A stretch of DNA of 64,000 bases from Halomarinibacterium sp041392125 (GCA_041392125.1 JAWKMR010000004.1:124001-188000), one strand, 5' to 3'; positions 23,518-33,105 are shown, counted from the stretch's first letter. The notes: a model not told the origin generated them from the sequence alone. Made by a program: numbers and translations.

Positions 23518-25830
23518 TTACTGTCCTTTTACTTTGTTCTTGAACGTCTCAAACTCTCCTGCCTTTTCTTCTTTAGGCCAAGTATTGTTTGACGTGTCGA
23601 TATCGGCCGTTTCTTCATCCGGATCGACCACTATTTTAACAATTTCCTTTTCAGAACCAATTACTTTACCAACCGATTTGTCATTTTTTCTCCATATTTG
23701 AGCCGGATACGTCACTCGCTCTACGGAACCATCAGCATAGGTATATTCGGCAATAATAGGCATAGGGATTCCTCCGGGTTTTTCAAAAGTAATTTCATAA
23801 AAATACTTAGGGTTCTTAAGTTTTGCTCTTTCCGCCGGCTCCATGGCATCCATGATATATTCCTGAAGTGTGGTAACATCATTTAAAGTGCTTGTTTTCA
23901 TATCTTCCGTAAAATCCTCACTTCCTTCTTCTACTAAATACACTAAGGGTGGCAAATCACTTTCCTTCATCCCACGGGCTTCCATCATTTCACGAACTTG
24001 TTTATTCATTTTTGAAGTAACATAGTATTTCTTAACACCTTCTACCCCTATATCGGTGTAATCGGTAGTATAAAACCACTCTCTCCAAAACCAATCTAAA
24101 TCTACAGCCGAAGCATCTTCCATGGTTCTAAAGAAATCTTCAGGAGTCGGGTGTTTAAACATCCAGCGTTGTGCATACGTTTTGAAAGAATAATCGAAAA
24201 GTTCACGCCCCATAATCGTTTCTCTTAGAATATTTAAACCTGTAGCGGGTTTAGAATATGCATTGGCTCCAAAATTATAGGTATTCAGTCCTTTGGTCAT
24301 GATGGGAGCCAATTTATCTTGATCTCCGGCCATATAATCTACAATGTTCTTGGCAGGACCACGACGAGAAGGATAGGTCTTATTGGGCGCTATAGCATCG
24401 GGATAGGACGCACCAAAATCTTGTTCGGCAACATACTGAACAAAGGTATTAATTCCTTCATCCATCCAAGTCCATTGACGTTCATCACTATTCACAATCA
24501 TAGGGAAAAAATTATGCCCCACCTCATGAATAATCACTCCAAACATTCCATATTTGGTTCTTTCACTATACGTTCCGTCTTTTTCCGGACGACCGTAGTT
24601 CCAACAAATCATAGGATATTCCATACCTTGATTTTTGGCATGTACCGAAATGGCTTTATGATATGGATAATCAAAAGTCATCCTTGAATACGACTTTAAA
24701 GTACTTGCCACTACTCTGGTGGACCAGTCCTCCCAAAGTGGGTTTCCTTCCGGAGGATATACAGATACCGCCATAACGTCACGGTTTCCTATTTTTACCG
24801 CCATCATATCCCAAATAAATCGTCTGGAAGTTGCAAAACCGTAATCGCGTACATTTTCGGCACGGAATTTCCAAGTTTTCTTGGTTGTTGCAAATCCTTT
24901 AGATGCGGCTTCTGCTTCGGCCTGAGTAACAATAATGACAGGCTTATCGTAGCTCTTCTTAGCACGCTCGTAACGCTCCATCATGTCTTTTGAAAAAACT
25001 TCTTTTCTGTTCAGCAACACTCCGGTACCGTCTAAAGTATGGTCTGAAGGCACGGTAATACTTACATCGAAATTTCCAAAAGGAAGGGCAAACTCATCCC
25101 TTCCCCAAAACTGACTGTTTTGCCATCCTTCCACATCACTGTACACACACATACGTGGATAAAATTGTGCAATAACATAGCCTTTGTTACCATCTTCAAA
25201 AACTTCGTAACCACTACGAGCACGATCAATGGTGTGGTCGGGTATGTTATACCACCACTTAATTGAGAAACTGAATTTTTCCCCTGTTTTTAAATGCTTA
25301 GGCATTTCTACACGCATCATCGTTCTATTAACCGTATGAGGAAGCGGTTTTCCGTTTACATCTTTTACCCAATCTATTTTAAAACCACCGTCAAAACCTT
25401 CACCCATATATTTACCTACAAAATCGGCTGTAGTTTCAGCAGGGAAAGCCCCACTTGGTTCGATTAAAGGAGTTTTTGAATCACGAGCTCGCACATTCTG
25501 ATCCAGTTGTACCCATAAATATTCTAAGGCATCGGGTGAATTGTTAGTATAGGTAATAGTTTCTTCTCCATAGATTTTGGAATTTTTATCATCCAACTCA
25601 ATATTCATCACATAATCTGCCTGCTGCTGGTAATAATTAGGCCCGGGAGCACCGTTGGGAGAACGATACATATTGGGGGTAGAAAATTCTTCGTACAATT
25701 GTTTAAAACGATTGTTGTTGTAATGTCCCGGCTTACGTTCTTCTTTCTTCTCTGCATTCTCTTGAGCCATAGAAGCTCCGGCTATCAAGAAAACAATCGA
25801 AAGCGATAGGAGTTTGAGTAACTTCATCAT
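23518..25830 (-). CDS. Secreted M1-family metallopeptidase
   Basis: The 770-aa zinc peptidase has a cleavable signal peptide ending near ASMAQ. The catalytic motif is HEVGH, with the third zinc ligand Glu in WMDEGINTF 18 residues later, the M1 (gluzincin) pattern. The exopeptidase motif GAMEN appears as GMEYP, a variant. The N-terminal ~30-280 would be the beta-sandwich domain of aminopeptidase N-like enzymes. It should act in the periplasm or outside the cell in peptide use. It stands alone with a terminator, followed upstream by two envelope protein genes on the same strand. Confidence 0.93.
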   Translation of the reverse strand: MMKLLKLLSLSIVFLIAGASMAQENAEKKEERKPGHYNNNRFKQLYEEFSTPNMYRSPNGAPGPNYYQQQADYVMNIELDDKNSKIYGEETITYTNNSPDALEYLWVQLDQNVRARDSKTPLIEPSGAFPAETTADFVGKYMGEGFDGGFKIDWVKDVNGKPLPHTVNRTMMRVEMPKHLKTGEKFSFSIKWWYNIPDHTIDRARSGYEVFEDGNKGYVIAQFYPRMCVYSDVEGWQNSQFWGRDEFALPFGNFDVSITVPSDHTLDGTGVLLNRKEVFSKDMMERYERAKKSYDKPVIIVTQAEAEAASKGFATTKKTWKFRAENVRDYGFATSRRFIWDMMAVKIGNRDVMAVSVYPPEGNPLWEDWSTRVVASTLKSYSRMTFDYPYHKAISVHAKNQGMEYPMICWNYGRPEKDGTYSERTKYGMFGVIIHEVGHNFFPMIVNSDERQWTWMDEGINTFVQYVAEQDFGASYPDAIAPNKTYPSRRGPAKNIVDYMAGDQDKLAPIMTKGLNTYNFGANAYSKPATGLNILRETIMGRELFDYSFKTYAQRWMFKHPTPEDFFRTMEDASAVDLDWFWREWFYTTDYTDIGVEGVKKYYVTSKMNKQVREMMEARGMKESDLPPLVYLVEEGSEDFTEDMKTSTLNDVTTLQEYIMDAMEPAERAKLKNPKYFYEITFEKPGGIPMPIIAEYTYADGSVERVTYPAQIWRKNDKSVGKVIGSEKEIVKIVVDPDEETADIDTSNNTWPKEEKAGEFETFKNKVKGQ

Positions 25831-25896
25831 GATTTTGGTTGTTAATTATTAAAAAAGTTTCTAAAAATAGTTTTTATTATTCAGTTTGTTTCGATT

Positions 25897-26397
25897 CTAA
25901 TTGAAGTTTAACAAACCCTTAGGATTATCTGGATCGAGTATTAAACTCTTTTTACGATCCTTATTTTTTACGTGAATGATGTTTTGCTGTTCGGGGCTAA
26001 TTTCAAACAACATTTTATTCTCAATTTCAATCGTATTAAATTCTGAAACACCATTAATTTCTAGGTAGATTTTTACCACATCCACATCATACTCACGTCC
26101 CACATACGATATTGAGGTTTCTTTATTATCTACCCAAATTTTAAATTTTTGAAACACATATTTTTTTAAGAAAATCTCTGCTTCTTTTGTTTCTTTTTGA
26201 GTTGCCAAGCTAAGCGAAGGATTGTATCGCTCCTGCAACACATCTTCAATATCATCTATAAATAGTTTGGTAATAATTTGCACCGATTGCTTTTCTTTTA
26301 CATATTCCACACTAGTAGTACTAACGTAGAATTTATGCGCTGCAGCTGCTGTTAGAAAAGGAATTATAAGCAGTAGAATAATTTTTGAAAACTTCAT
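25897..26397 (-). CDS. DUF6702 family secreted protein
   Basis: The 166-aa protein has a signal peptide (FSKIILLLIIPFLTAAAAH) and a beta-rich mature domain beginning HKFYVSTTSVEY, as in DUF6702 proteins of flavobacteria. Features include KLFIDDIEDVL and the FEISPEQQNIIHVKNKDRKKSLIL ending. No function is known. In this family the gene typically sits with an M1 peptidase and a CarboxypepD_reg-like protein, as here. This suggests a shared envelope role, but the role itself is unknown. Confidence 0.85.
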   Translation of the reverse strand: MKFSKIILLLIIPFLTAAAAHKFYVSTTSVEYVKEKQSVQIITKLFIDDIEDVLQERYNPSLSLATQKETKEAEIFLKKYVFQKFKIWVDNKETSISYVGREYDVDVVKIYLEINGVSEFNTIEIENKMLFEISPEQQNIIHVKNKDRKKSLILDPDNPKGLLNFN

Positions 26398-26450
26398 TTT
26401 AACTTTCCTGAAAGTTATAGGACTCCTAAAAGCCGATTTTGTTACACATA

Positions 26451-27245
26451 TTATTCTTTTTTTTCTGAAATTCTATCATTGTAAATGGGTGCCTTTTCTG
26501 AAAAGACCTCTAATATTTTTGCAAAATTTTCATTCTTAAAATCGGTTTGAAGCGAACTTGTTTCTATACAAAACAATAAAAAATCATAGACCCTTTCTTC
26601 AGGAATTTGATACGACTCCTCAAAAAAAGAAGAGCTGTACATATTCAAAACTTTAGAGACGGTTACATTTTCGCCTTGCCATTTTCGCTTTATTCGCAAC
26701 TTTTTATAATACCCACTCAAATACTTATAAAGCCCTTCTATATTTACAGCTGTTGGTGTTATTACTTGGCCAATTAAATGCGGAATTTTCTCCTCCGGAA
26801 CACCTTTAAATCCAGGGATACCCACATCGTCAAAATTGAGTTGTTTTTCGGTTTTTATGGTTTTGATGTCCTGCTCTAAATTACCCGTTAATTTGGGACC
26901 TAAAAATACCTCATCCAGTTGATTTACTAGAGGTTCTAATGTTAGAGACAGTACACCTTCTTCAAAAATTGTTGGAGTTATGATAATTTTTTCAGGCACA
27001 TAACTAACCGAAGAAATAAGTAACGTATCTAACGGTCTTACCGCAATGGTAAAAACTCCTTCTTCATTGGTAACAGTATTGAATCTTGAGGTAGTATTTA
27101 AAATATGAATTCCCTCAACATCTACTTCATTTGTAATCGTTCCCGAAATTCTTTTTTCTTGCCCAAATACAAACAAAAGTCCTCCCATGAGAAAGAAAAA
27201 GCTAACAATCACATTTCTAAAAAAAGGCTGGCAGTTTGGAAACAT
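26451..27245 (-). CDS. CarboxypepD_reg-like domain secreted protein
   Basis: The 264-aa protein has a signal peptide ending near VFGQE and an N-terminal ~75-residue carboxypeptidase-regulatory-like beta-sandwich (ISGTITNEVDVEGIHILN ... FTIAVRPLDTLLISSVSY), a domain common at the start of TonB-dependent receptors. No plug or barrel follows. The C-terminal part is helical and unknown, with no membrane segment. It lies 53 bp before the DUF6702 gene on the same strand. It may be a periplasmic accessory protein working with the M1 peptidase and DUF6702, by proximity only. Confidence 0.82.
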   Translation of the reverse strand: MFPNCQPFFRNVIVSFFFLMGGLLFVFGQEKRISGTITNEVDVEGIHILNTTSRFNTVTNEEGVFTIAVRPLDTLLISSVSYVPEKIIITPTIFEEGVLSLTLEPLVNQLDEVFLGPKLTGNLEQDIKTIKTEKQLNFDDVGIPGFKGVPEEKIPHLIGQVITPTAVNIEGLYKYLSGYYKKLRIKRKWQGENVTVSKVLNMYSSSFFEESYQIPEERVYDFLLFCIETSSLQTDFKNENFAKILEVFSEKAPIYNDRISEKKE

Positions 27246-27343
27246 TGCCTAAATATAAAACCAACTTTTGTATTCTATTATTACCACGCTCGCTAAGGTT
27301 TTGTTAAATTTGAAAACTTATACTCTTCTTATATAAACTACGC

Positions 27344-28048
27344 ATGAAAAACCTTATTGTTGCCAGTACTTCAACCTTGCATGGAAGTGGTTATTTAGAA
27401 TATATCCTTCCGGAGCTTTCAACTCTTTTTTCTACTGCTGAAGAAATTCTTTTTATTCCTTATGCACGCCCAGGAGGAATATCTCACGATGCATATACCG
27501 AAGTTGTACAAAAAGCTTTCTCAAAAGTGAATAAAAAAGTAGTGGGGTTACATACTTTCAGTAATCCTATAAATGCCATTGAAGATTCGCAAGGAATTTT
27601 TACCGGTGGCGGAAATACCTTTGTATTGGTAAAACAATTGTATGAAAACAAAGTGATGGCCCCCTTGCGAGAAGTTTTATTCTACGGGACTCCTTATTTG
27701 GGTACCAGTGCCGGAAGCAACATTTGTGGGCAAAGCATGCAAACCACCAACGATATGCCCATAGTGTACCCACCCTCCTTTAAAACATTGGGTGTTTTGC
27801 CGTTTAATATTAATCCACATTATCTGGATCCGGATCCTACAAGTAAACATATGGGCGAAACTCGTGAAACTAGAGTTAAGGAATTCCACACGCAAAACTC
27901 CCTTCCGGTAATAGGACTACGGGAAGGAAGTTGGCTCAGGGTAAAGGGCGATGACATTGAATTACAAGGAACACTTTCTGCACGGATTTTTGAAAAAGAT
28001 AAAACTCCGTACGAAATCCCAAACGGTGCTAAAATTGATTATTTTTAA
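27344..28048 (+). CDS. pepE: Dipeptidase E (alpha-aspartyl dipeptidase)
   Basis: The 234-aa cytosolic serine peptidase of family S51 cleaves Asp-X dipeptides. The nucleophile Ser is in LGTSAGSNICG, preceded by GGGNTF, and the His in INPHYLDPDP completes the expected catalytic set. The N-terminus LIVASTSTLHGSGYLEY is family-typical. It is divergent from the CarboxypepD gene. The M15 peptidase gene follows with 3 bp between, giving a peptidase-rich operon. Confidence 0.95.
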   Translation: MKNLIVASTSTLHGSGYLEYILPELSTLFSTAEEILFIPYARPGGISHDAYTEVVQKAFSKVNKKVVGLHTFSNPINAIEDSQGIFTGGGNTFVLVKQLYENKVMAPLREVLFYGTPYLGTSAGSNICGQSMQTTNDMPIVYPPSFKTLGVLPFNINPHYLDPDPTSKHMGETRETRVKEFHTQNSLPVIGLREGSWLRVKGDDIELQGTLSARIFEKDKTPYEIPNGAKIDYF

Positions 28049-28051
28049 GCT

Positions 28052-28789
28052 ATGAACCGAAAAGATTTTTTGAAAACTTCGTTACTTCTTGGCGGATTGA
28101 GTCTTCTTCCCTCCTTCTCTAATGCTTCGGAACAACAAGAATTCACCAGAGACCAACTTATTGGAAAGGGCAATCCGGATCTTCGTGGAGAAAGTTATCT
28201 AACCACCATGCACAAAGATGCAGCAGTAGCACTTCAGAAAATGAAAGCCGAAGCTGCCAAAGAAAATATTAACATTGAAGTAGTGTCTGCCTACCGAAGC
28301 TTTCAACGGCAGATGGAAATTTTTGAAGGAAAGTATATTACATTTACTTCAGAAGGACTTTCCCCAATACAATCCATTGAAAAAATTATAGAATATTCTA
28401 CCATTCCGGGTACCTCCCGCCACCACTGGGGTACCGACCTCGACCTCATCGATGGCAATGCCAAAAGACCCGAAAATGTACTAGTTGCCAGTCATTTTCA
28501 TGGCAACGGACCTTTCTGTAAAATGAAAGAATGGATGAACCAACATGCCGAATCTTTTGGCTTTTATGAAGTATATACAGACAATCCCAATAGAAAAGGC
28601 TTCAAATACGAACCGTGGCATTTCAGCTATGCTCCCGTCTCCATCCCGATGCTTCAAGCTTATAAAAAATTGAAGTTAAAGGAAATTCTTTCCGAAGAAA
28701 AAGTAAAAGGAAGTGAACACTTTACAGAAGCCTTTATTGAAAAATACCGCACTGAAAATATTCTGGATATCAACCCAAAACTTTTGTAA
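28052..28789 (+). CDS. M15 family D-alanyl-D-alanine carboxypeptidase (VanY-like)
   Basis: The 245-aa zinc peptidase has the VanY pattern: SAYRSFQRQ, the zinc ligands in RHHWGTDLDL, and EPWHFSYA (Glu and His of the active site). It should trim D-Ala from peptidoglycan stem peptides in the periplasm. The signal MNRKDFLKTSLLLGG resembles a twin-arginine signal but has Arg-Lys, not Arg-Arg, so Tat export is uncertain. It sits 3 bp after pepE and 27 bp before the M48 gene in the same direction. Confidence 0.92.
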   Translation: MNRKDFLKTSLLLGGLSLLPSFSNASEQQEFTRDQLIGKGNPDLRGESYLTTMHKDAAVALQKMKAEAAKENINIEVVSAYRSFQRQMEIFEGKYITFTSEGLSPIQSIEKIIEYSTIPGTSRHHWGTDLDLIDGNAKRPENVLVASHFHGNGPFCKMKEWMNQHAESFGFYEVYTDNPNRKGFKYEPWHFSYAPVSIPMLQAYKKLKLKEILSEEKVKGSEHFTEAFIEKYRTENILDINPKLL

Positions 28790-28816
28790 CTTTAAAAATC
28801 ACAAAACCAAACCGTC

Positions 28817-29581
28817 ATGAGAGGAAGTTGGAAAATAAGAATCGTCATTGGACTGCTAATTGTAGCTTTTGGCTACGTTAAGTATTGCTCCAGCAAAGAA
28901 ACTAACCCCTATACAGGAAGAGAGCAAGCCATTGCACTAGATCCCGAACAGGAAATTGCATTAGGCTTACAAAGTGCCCCACAAATGGCTCAAGAATATG
29001 GTGGATTATATCCCAATCAGCAAATGCAGGATCAAGTAGATTTGGTGGGCCAAAAATTGGTTAGCGCATCTGTTGCTAAAGAAAGTCCCTACAAATATGA
29101 CTTTCATTTATTGGCAGATCCTAATACCATTAACGCATTTGCTTTGCCAGGCGGGCAAGTATTTATCACCTATGCCCTATATTCTCGTTTGGAAAACGAA
29201 GACCAATTGGCGGGTGTGTTGGGACACGAAATTGGTCATGTTTTGGGGCGTCATTCCAGTGAACGCATTGCCGAAACAGAACTATGGCAAACCATATCGC
29301 AAGGTGCTAATGTGGGTGCCGACATGGGAAATCTCGTGGCAGGCATTGGGCAAAACACCCTCCTCACCAACGGTCGCGGAGACGAGTTGGAAAGTGACGA
29401 TTTGGGGGTGAAATTTATGATGCAAGCAGGCTACGATCCTTATGAAATGATCGATGTGATGGAAATTTTAAAAGCAGCTGCCGGTCCTAGCCGTGTACCC
29501 GAGTTTCAAAGCACCCACCCCGATCCCGATAACAGGATTGAGAAGATTAGAGAAAGTATTAAGAGGTATGGAGGACAATAA
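28817..29581 (+). CDS. M48 family metalloprotease, membrane-associated
   Basis: The 254-aa protease has the zinc motif HEIGHVLGRH and the downstream Glu in ELESDDLGVKFM, the M48/BepA-Loi type arrangement. It begins with one hydrophobic segment followed by YCSSKE. The cysteine there could be a lipid attachment site, although the lipobox is imperfect. Homologues degrade or fold outer-membrane proteins in the periplasm. It follows the M15 gene and precedes a candidate promoter for gpmI. Confidence 0.9.
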   Translation: MRGSWKIRIVIGLLIVAFGYVKYCSSKETNPYTGREQAIALDPEQEIALGLQSAPQMAQEYGGLYPNQQMQDQVDLVGQKLVSASVAKESPYKYDFHLLADPNTINAFALPGGQVFITYALYSRLENEDQLAGVLGHEIGHVLGRHSSERIAETELWQTISQGANVGADMGNLVAGIGQNTLLTNGRGDELESDDLGVKFMMQAGYDPYEMIDVMEILKAAAGPSRVPEFQSTHPDPDNRIEKIRESIKRYGGQ

Positions 29582-29600
29582 ATTTAAGTGAAAGTTATTT

Positions 29601-29638
29601 TTAACAACCCCATTTCTAAACCCAACCTCGTATCTTTG
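29601..29638 (+). promoter_or_regulatory. Candidate promoter of gpmI
   Basis: TATCTTTG at 29631-29638 fits the TAnnTTTG -7 consensus. Only a poor -33 element (TTAAC) lies about 25 bp upstream. The gpmI start is 17 bp downstream. Confidence 0.38.
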
Positions 29639-29655
29639 TAGTTCATCCTACTTTC

Positions 29656-31170
29656 ATGAACAAAAAAGTGATATTACTCATTTTGGACGGCTGGGGTATT
29701 ACCCAAGACCCTGCTGTTTCTGCTATTGCACAGGCTAATACCCCTTTTGTGGATTCCTTATATCACAAATATCCCAATGCGCAATTACTCACTCATGGAA
29801 TGAATGTGGGTTTGCCGGACGGCCAAATGGGAAACAGTGAAGTAGGCCACATGAATCTGGGTGCAGGACGTATTGTCTATCAAGATTTGGCGAAAATTAA
29901 TCTGACCGTGCAAAACAATACGCTGCATAACGAGCCGGTATTACAAGCGGCATTTCAGTATGCCAAAGACCATCATAAAAAAGTACATTTTTTAGGATTA
30001 CTCTCCAATGGTGGGGTGCATTCACATATTGATCATCTTAAAGGTTTATTGAGCGCCGGCAGTGAATTTGGGTTGAAGGAAATGTACATCCATGCTTTTA
30101 CCGACGGTCGCGATGTGGACCCCAAAAGCGGCGAAGGGTTTGTAAAAGAACTGGAGAATCACCTTCAAAAAACAGGTGGAAAGTTAGCCTCTATTATTGG
30201 GCGTTACTTTGCTATGGACCGCGACAAACGCTGGGAAAGAGTTAAAAAAGCTTATGATTTGTTGGTGCATGGAAAAGGAGAGGCAAGTACCAATGCTTCC
30301 GAAAGTATGTTGAAAAGCTACACCAATGGTGTTACCGACGAGTTTATTGAACCTATCGTAATGACGGAAAATGGAAAACCTATTGCTACCATTTCGGAAG
30401 ACGATGTAATTATCTTTTTTAATTTTAGAACCGATCGAGGTCGCGAACTTACTGAAGTCCTCTCACAAAAAGATTTCCCCGAATTTGGAATGAAAAAACT
30501 ACCACTATACTATGTGACACTCACCAATTACGACGATACTTATAAAAATGTAAAGGTAGTCTACGACAAAGAAAATATTAAAGATACCTTGGGTGAAATC
30601 CTTTCTAAAGCCGGAAAAAAACAAATTCGAATTGCTGAAACCGAAAAATATCCACACGTTACTTTTTTCTTTAATGGCGGTCGCGAAGCACCTTTTGAAG
30701 GAGAAAAACGCATCCTCTGTCCTTCACCCAAAGTAGCCACTTACGATTTACAGCCCGAGATGAGTGCCTACGAAATTAGAGATAAAATCATTCCCGAAAT
30801 TGAAGCAGAATCGGCAGACTTTATTTGCCTAAATTTTGCAAACCCCGATATGGTTGGCCACACGGGCAATATGCAAGCCGCTATAAAAGCCTGTGAAACG
30901 GTAGATAGTTGCACAAAATCTATTGTAGAAGCAGCCTTAACACACTGTTACACTGCCATTATTATTGCTGATCACGGGAATAGTGAAACCATGAAAAACC
31001 CCGACGGTTCACCCAATACGGCACATACCACCAATCCCGTTCCTTTAATTTTGGTGGACAAGAATATTAAATTTATAAAACCTGGCGTTTTAGGAAATAT
31101 CGCTCCTACTATTTTACAATTAATGGGAGTAGAACAGCCTAAAGCAATGACCCAAGAATCACTTATTTAA
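29656..31170 (+). CDS. gpmI: 2,3-bisphosphoglycerate-independent phosphoglycerate mutase
   Basis: Interconverts 3- and 2-phosphoglycerate in glycolysis using two Mn2+ ions. The N-terminal LLILDGWG supplies a metal Asp. The phospho-serine nucleophile is S61 in GQMGNSEVGHMNLGAGR. The C-terminal metal ligands are in NFANPDMVGHTGN and IADHGNSE. The 504-aa length is typical. A TAnnTTTG element lies shortly upstream. A thioredoxin-like lipoprotein gene follows 10 bp downstream. Confidence 0.97.
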   Translation: MNKKVILLILDGWGITQDPAVSAIAQANTPFVDSLYHKYPNAQLLTHGMNVGLPDGQMGNSEVGHMNLGAGRIVYQDLAKINLTVQNNTLHNEPVLQAAFQYAKDHHKKVHFLGLLSNGGVHSHIDHLKGLLSAGSEFGLKEMYIHAFTDGRDVDPKSGEGFVKELENHLQKTGGKLASIIGRYFAMDRDKRWERVKKAYDLLVHGKGEASTNASESMLKSYTNGVTDEFIEPIVMTENGKPIATISEDDVIIFFNFRTDRGRELTEVLSQKDFPEFGMKKLPLYYVTLTNYDDTYKNVKVVYDKENIKDTLGEILSKAGKKQIRIAETEKYPHVTFFFNGGREAPFEGEKRILCPSPKVATYDLQPEMSAYEIRDKIIPEIEAESADFICLNFANPDMVGHTGNMQAAIKACETVDSCTKSIVEAALTHCYTAIIIADHGNSETMKNPDGSPNTAHTTNPVPLILVDKNIKFIKPGVLGNIAPTILQLMGVEQPKAMTQESLI

Positions 31171-31180
31171 ATTATTGAAC

Positions 31181-31774
31181 ATGAAAAAAATAGTTTTTGT
31201 ATTTGCGCTGGTAAGCCTCATAGCGTGTAAAAATACTTCGGAAAAAGAAGCCGTTACTGAAGAAGTTTCCGATGAAATTTCTGAAATGGCTTTGGAAGGT
31301 TTCAACAATCGAGTTCCAGATGAAGAGGATGGCGGTGAAATGCTGCTTGGAAAAATCACCTGCAAAGGCTTGCAGGAAGCGCCTTTTAATGAGTGGTATG
31401 TAGAAAACTATAATGCCCACATATTGGATTCGGTAAAAATTGACAGTATAAAACCTTTACTAAAAAACATATCTATCAAAATTTTTATGGGTACTTGGTG
31501 TGAGGATAGTCAAAAACAGGTTCCAGCCCTTGAAAAGATTTTGTACGAATGTGATTATCCTTTGGAATCATTAGATATGGTGGCAGTAACTCACAATAAA
31601 GATACACCTAACGGCCTTGAAGACGGGTACGAATTAGAATATGTCCCCACCATTATTTTTTATAAAGACGGTGCAGAAATCAATCGAATTGTGGAATATC
31701 CCCAAGAAACTTTAGAACAAGATATCCTCACCATTTTAAGTGGAAAACCTTATAAACACGCTTACGCAGAATAA
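31181..31774 (+). CDS. Thioredoxin-fold lipoprotein with single active-site cysteine
   Basis: The protein has a lipoprotein signal with lipobox SLIAC, so it is exported and membrane-anchored. A thioredoxin-like domain carries MGTWCEDSQKQVPALEKIL, in which the second active-site Cys is Ser. The cis-Pro region is visible as YVPTIIFYKDG. A single cysteine suggests a role in binding or deglutathionylation-like chemistry, not dithiol exchange, but that is inference. I start it at the ATG 31181; an in-frame TTG at 31175 is less likely. It follows gpmI by 10 bp. Confidence 0.85.
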   Translation: MKKIVFVFALVSLIACKNTSEKEAVTEEVSDEISEMALEGFNNRVPDEEDGGEMLLGKITCKGLQEAPFNEWYVENYNAHILDSVKIDSIKPLLKNISIKIFMGTWCEDSQKQVPALEKILYECDYPLESLDMVAVTHNKDTPNGLEDGYELEYVPTIIFYKDGAEINRIVEYPQETLEQDILTILSGKPYKHAYAE

Positions 31775-31828
31775 AAGTTTAGTTTCCTTTTTATTCTTTG
31801 TATTTTTGCGACTTAAAATAACAGCCCC

Positions 31829-32230
31829 ATGTTATCTGAAACTTTAACCATTGCGATAGATTTTGATGGAACCATTGTAGAGGATGAATACCCAAAAATA
31901 GGGAAGCCTATTATTTTTGCCTTTGAAACACTAAAAAAGCTTCAAAATAAAGGGCACCGACTTATCCTATGGACTTATCGCTATGGAAAGGAATTAGAGG
32001 ATGCCGTGGCATTTTGTAAAGAGAATGGAATTACATTTTATGCTGTTAATAAAAGTTTTCCGGAAGAACAATTCGATCCAAAATACAGTAGAAAGATTAA
32101 TGCCGATGTTTTCATTGATGATAGAAACTTTGGCGGATTGGTAGGTTGGGGTGAAATTTATCAAAAATTAATAGGTGAGGAAACCACACAGCTTTTAACC
32201 CAAAAAAAGAAGAGCTGGTTTCGATTTTAA
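31829..32230 (+). CDS. HAD-like hydrolase (BT_0820 type)
   Basis: The 133-aa small HAD-superfamily protein has the motif I sequence AIDFDGTIVED near the N-terminus and a second Asp pair in DVFIDDRNFGG. The PIIFAFETLKKLQNKGHRLILWTYR segment is close to the Bacteroides BT_0820-type subgroup. These are cytosolic phosphatases of unknown substrate. A possible -7 element TATTTTTG precedes it by about 20 bp. The map gene follows with 3 bp between. Confidence 0.88.
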   Translation: MLSETLTIAIDFDGTIVEDEYPKIGKPIIFAFETLKKLQNKGHRLILWTYRYGKELEDAVAFCKENGITFYAVNKSFPEEQFDPKYSRKINADVFIDDRNFGGLVGWGEIYQKLIGEETTQLLTQKKKSWFRF

Positions 32231-32233
32231 AGC

Positions 32234-33055
32234 ATGATTATTACAAAAACACTCGAAGAGATAGCATTGATGCGCGAAAGTGCTTTGGTCGTTTCAAAAA
32301 CACTTGGGATGCTTGCCAAAGAGGTAAAACCGGGAGTCACTACCAACTATCTTGATACGCTTGCAGAGGCTTACATCCGGGACGAGCACAAAGCCATTCC
32401 GGGTTTTAAAGGTTTGTACGACTGTCCTTCTACCCTGCTTTGTAGTGTCAATGAAGCAGTAGTCCACGGGCTACCAACAGATATCCCATTACAAGAAGGA
32501 GATGTTGTTGCCATAGATTGCGGTGCCATTAAAAATGAATTCTATGGTGACCACGCCTATACGTTTGAAGTGGGTGAAGTTGCTCCCGAAACCAAAAAAT
32601 TATTGCAAGTAACCAAAGAGTCGCTCTATTTAGGAATTAAAGAATTTAAATTGGGAAATCGAGTTGGAGATATTGGCTATGCTATTCAAAATTATTGTGA
32701 ATCTTTTGGATATGGGGTGGTACGCGAATTGGTAGGTCACGGATTGGGCAAAAAACTCCACGAAGATCCCGAGGTACCCAACTATGGAAAACGCGGAAGA
32801 GGAAAAAAATTTGTGGAAGGAATGACCATTGCCATTGAGCCTATGATTAATATGGGCACCCACAAAGTAAAGCAGTTGAAGGACGGATGGACCATTGTTA
32901 CCCAAGATGGTAAGCCCAGCGCTCATTTTGAACACGATGTAGCCTTAGTGAATGGTAAACCCGAATTACTTTCTACTTTTGCCTATGTGTACGAGGCTTT
33001 AGGCATTGTAAGTGATGAAGAGAAAGAATTTCGCCAAAAAGAGCTGGTGTTGTAA
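32234..33055 (+). CDS. map: Type I methionine aminopeptidase
   Basis: Removes the initiator methionine from nascent proteins. The five metal ligands are visible: Asp in VVAIDCGA, Asp in FYGDHAYTF, His in LVGHGLGKKLHEDP, Glu in IAIEPMIN and Glu in HFEHDVAL. The GVTTNYLDTLAE and EAVVHGLPT segments are typical. The 273-aa length is normal. It is coupled to the HAD gene and followed by the GxxExxY element. Confidence 0.96.
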   Translation: MIITKTLEEIALMRESALVVSKTLGMLAKEVKPGVTTNYLDTLAEAYIRDEHKAIPGFKGLYDCPSTLLCSVNEAVVHGLPTDIPLQEGDVVAIDCGAIKNEFYGDHAYTFEVGEVAPETKKLLQVTKESLYLGIKEFKLGNRVGDIGYAIQNYCESFGYGVVRELVGHGLGKKLHEDPEVPNYGKRGRGKKFVEGMTIAIEPMINMGTHKVKQLKDGWTIVTQDGKPSAHFEHDVALVNGKPELLSTFAYVYEALGIVSDEEKEFRQKELVL

Positions 33056-33064
33056 AGAACTATA

Positions 33065-33105
33065 CCACAGAGATGAACAGAAATTCACGGAGCTACACAG
33101 AGTTA
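33065..33105 (+). repeat. Left imperfect inverted repeat of the GxxExxY unit
   Basis: CACAGAGA followed by AATTCACGGAG here matches, in reverse complement, the sequence near 33475-33515. The repeat covers the first codons of the GxxExxY gene. Confidence 0.6.

Noticed and set aside
28052..28789. Confident Tat-signal assignment for the M15 carboxypeptidase
   Set aside because: The signal has Arg-Lys, not the Arg-Arg pair, so a Sec signal is equally possible.
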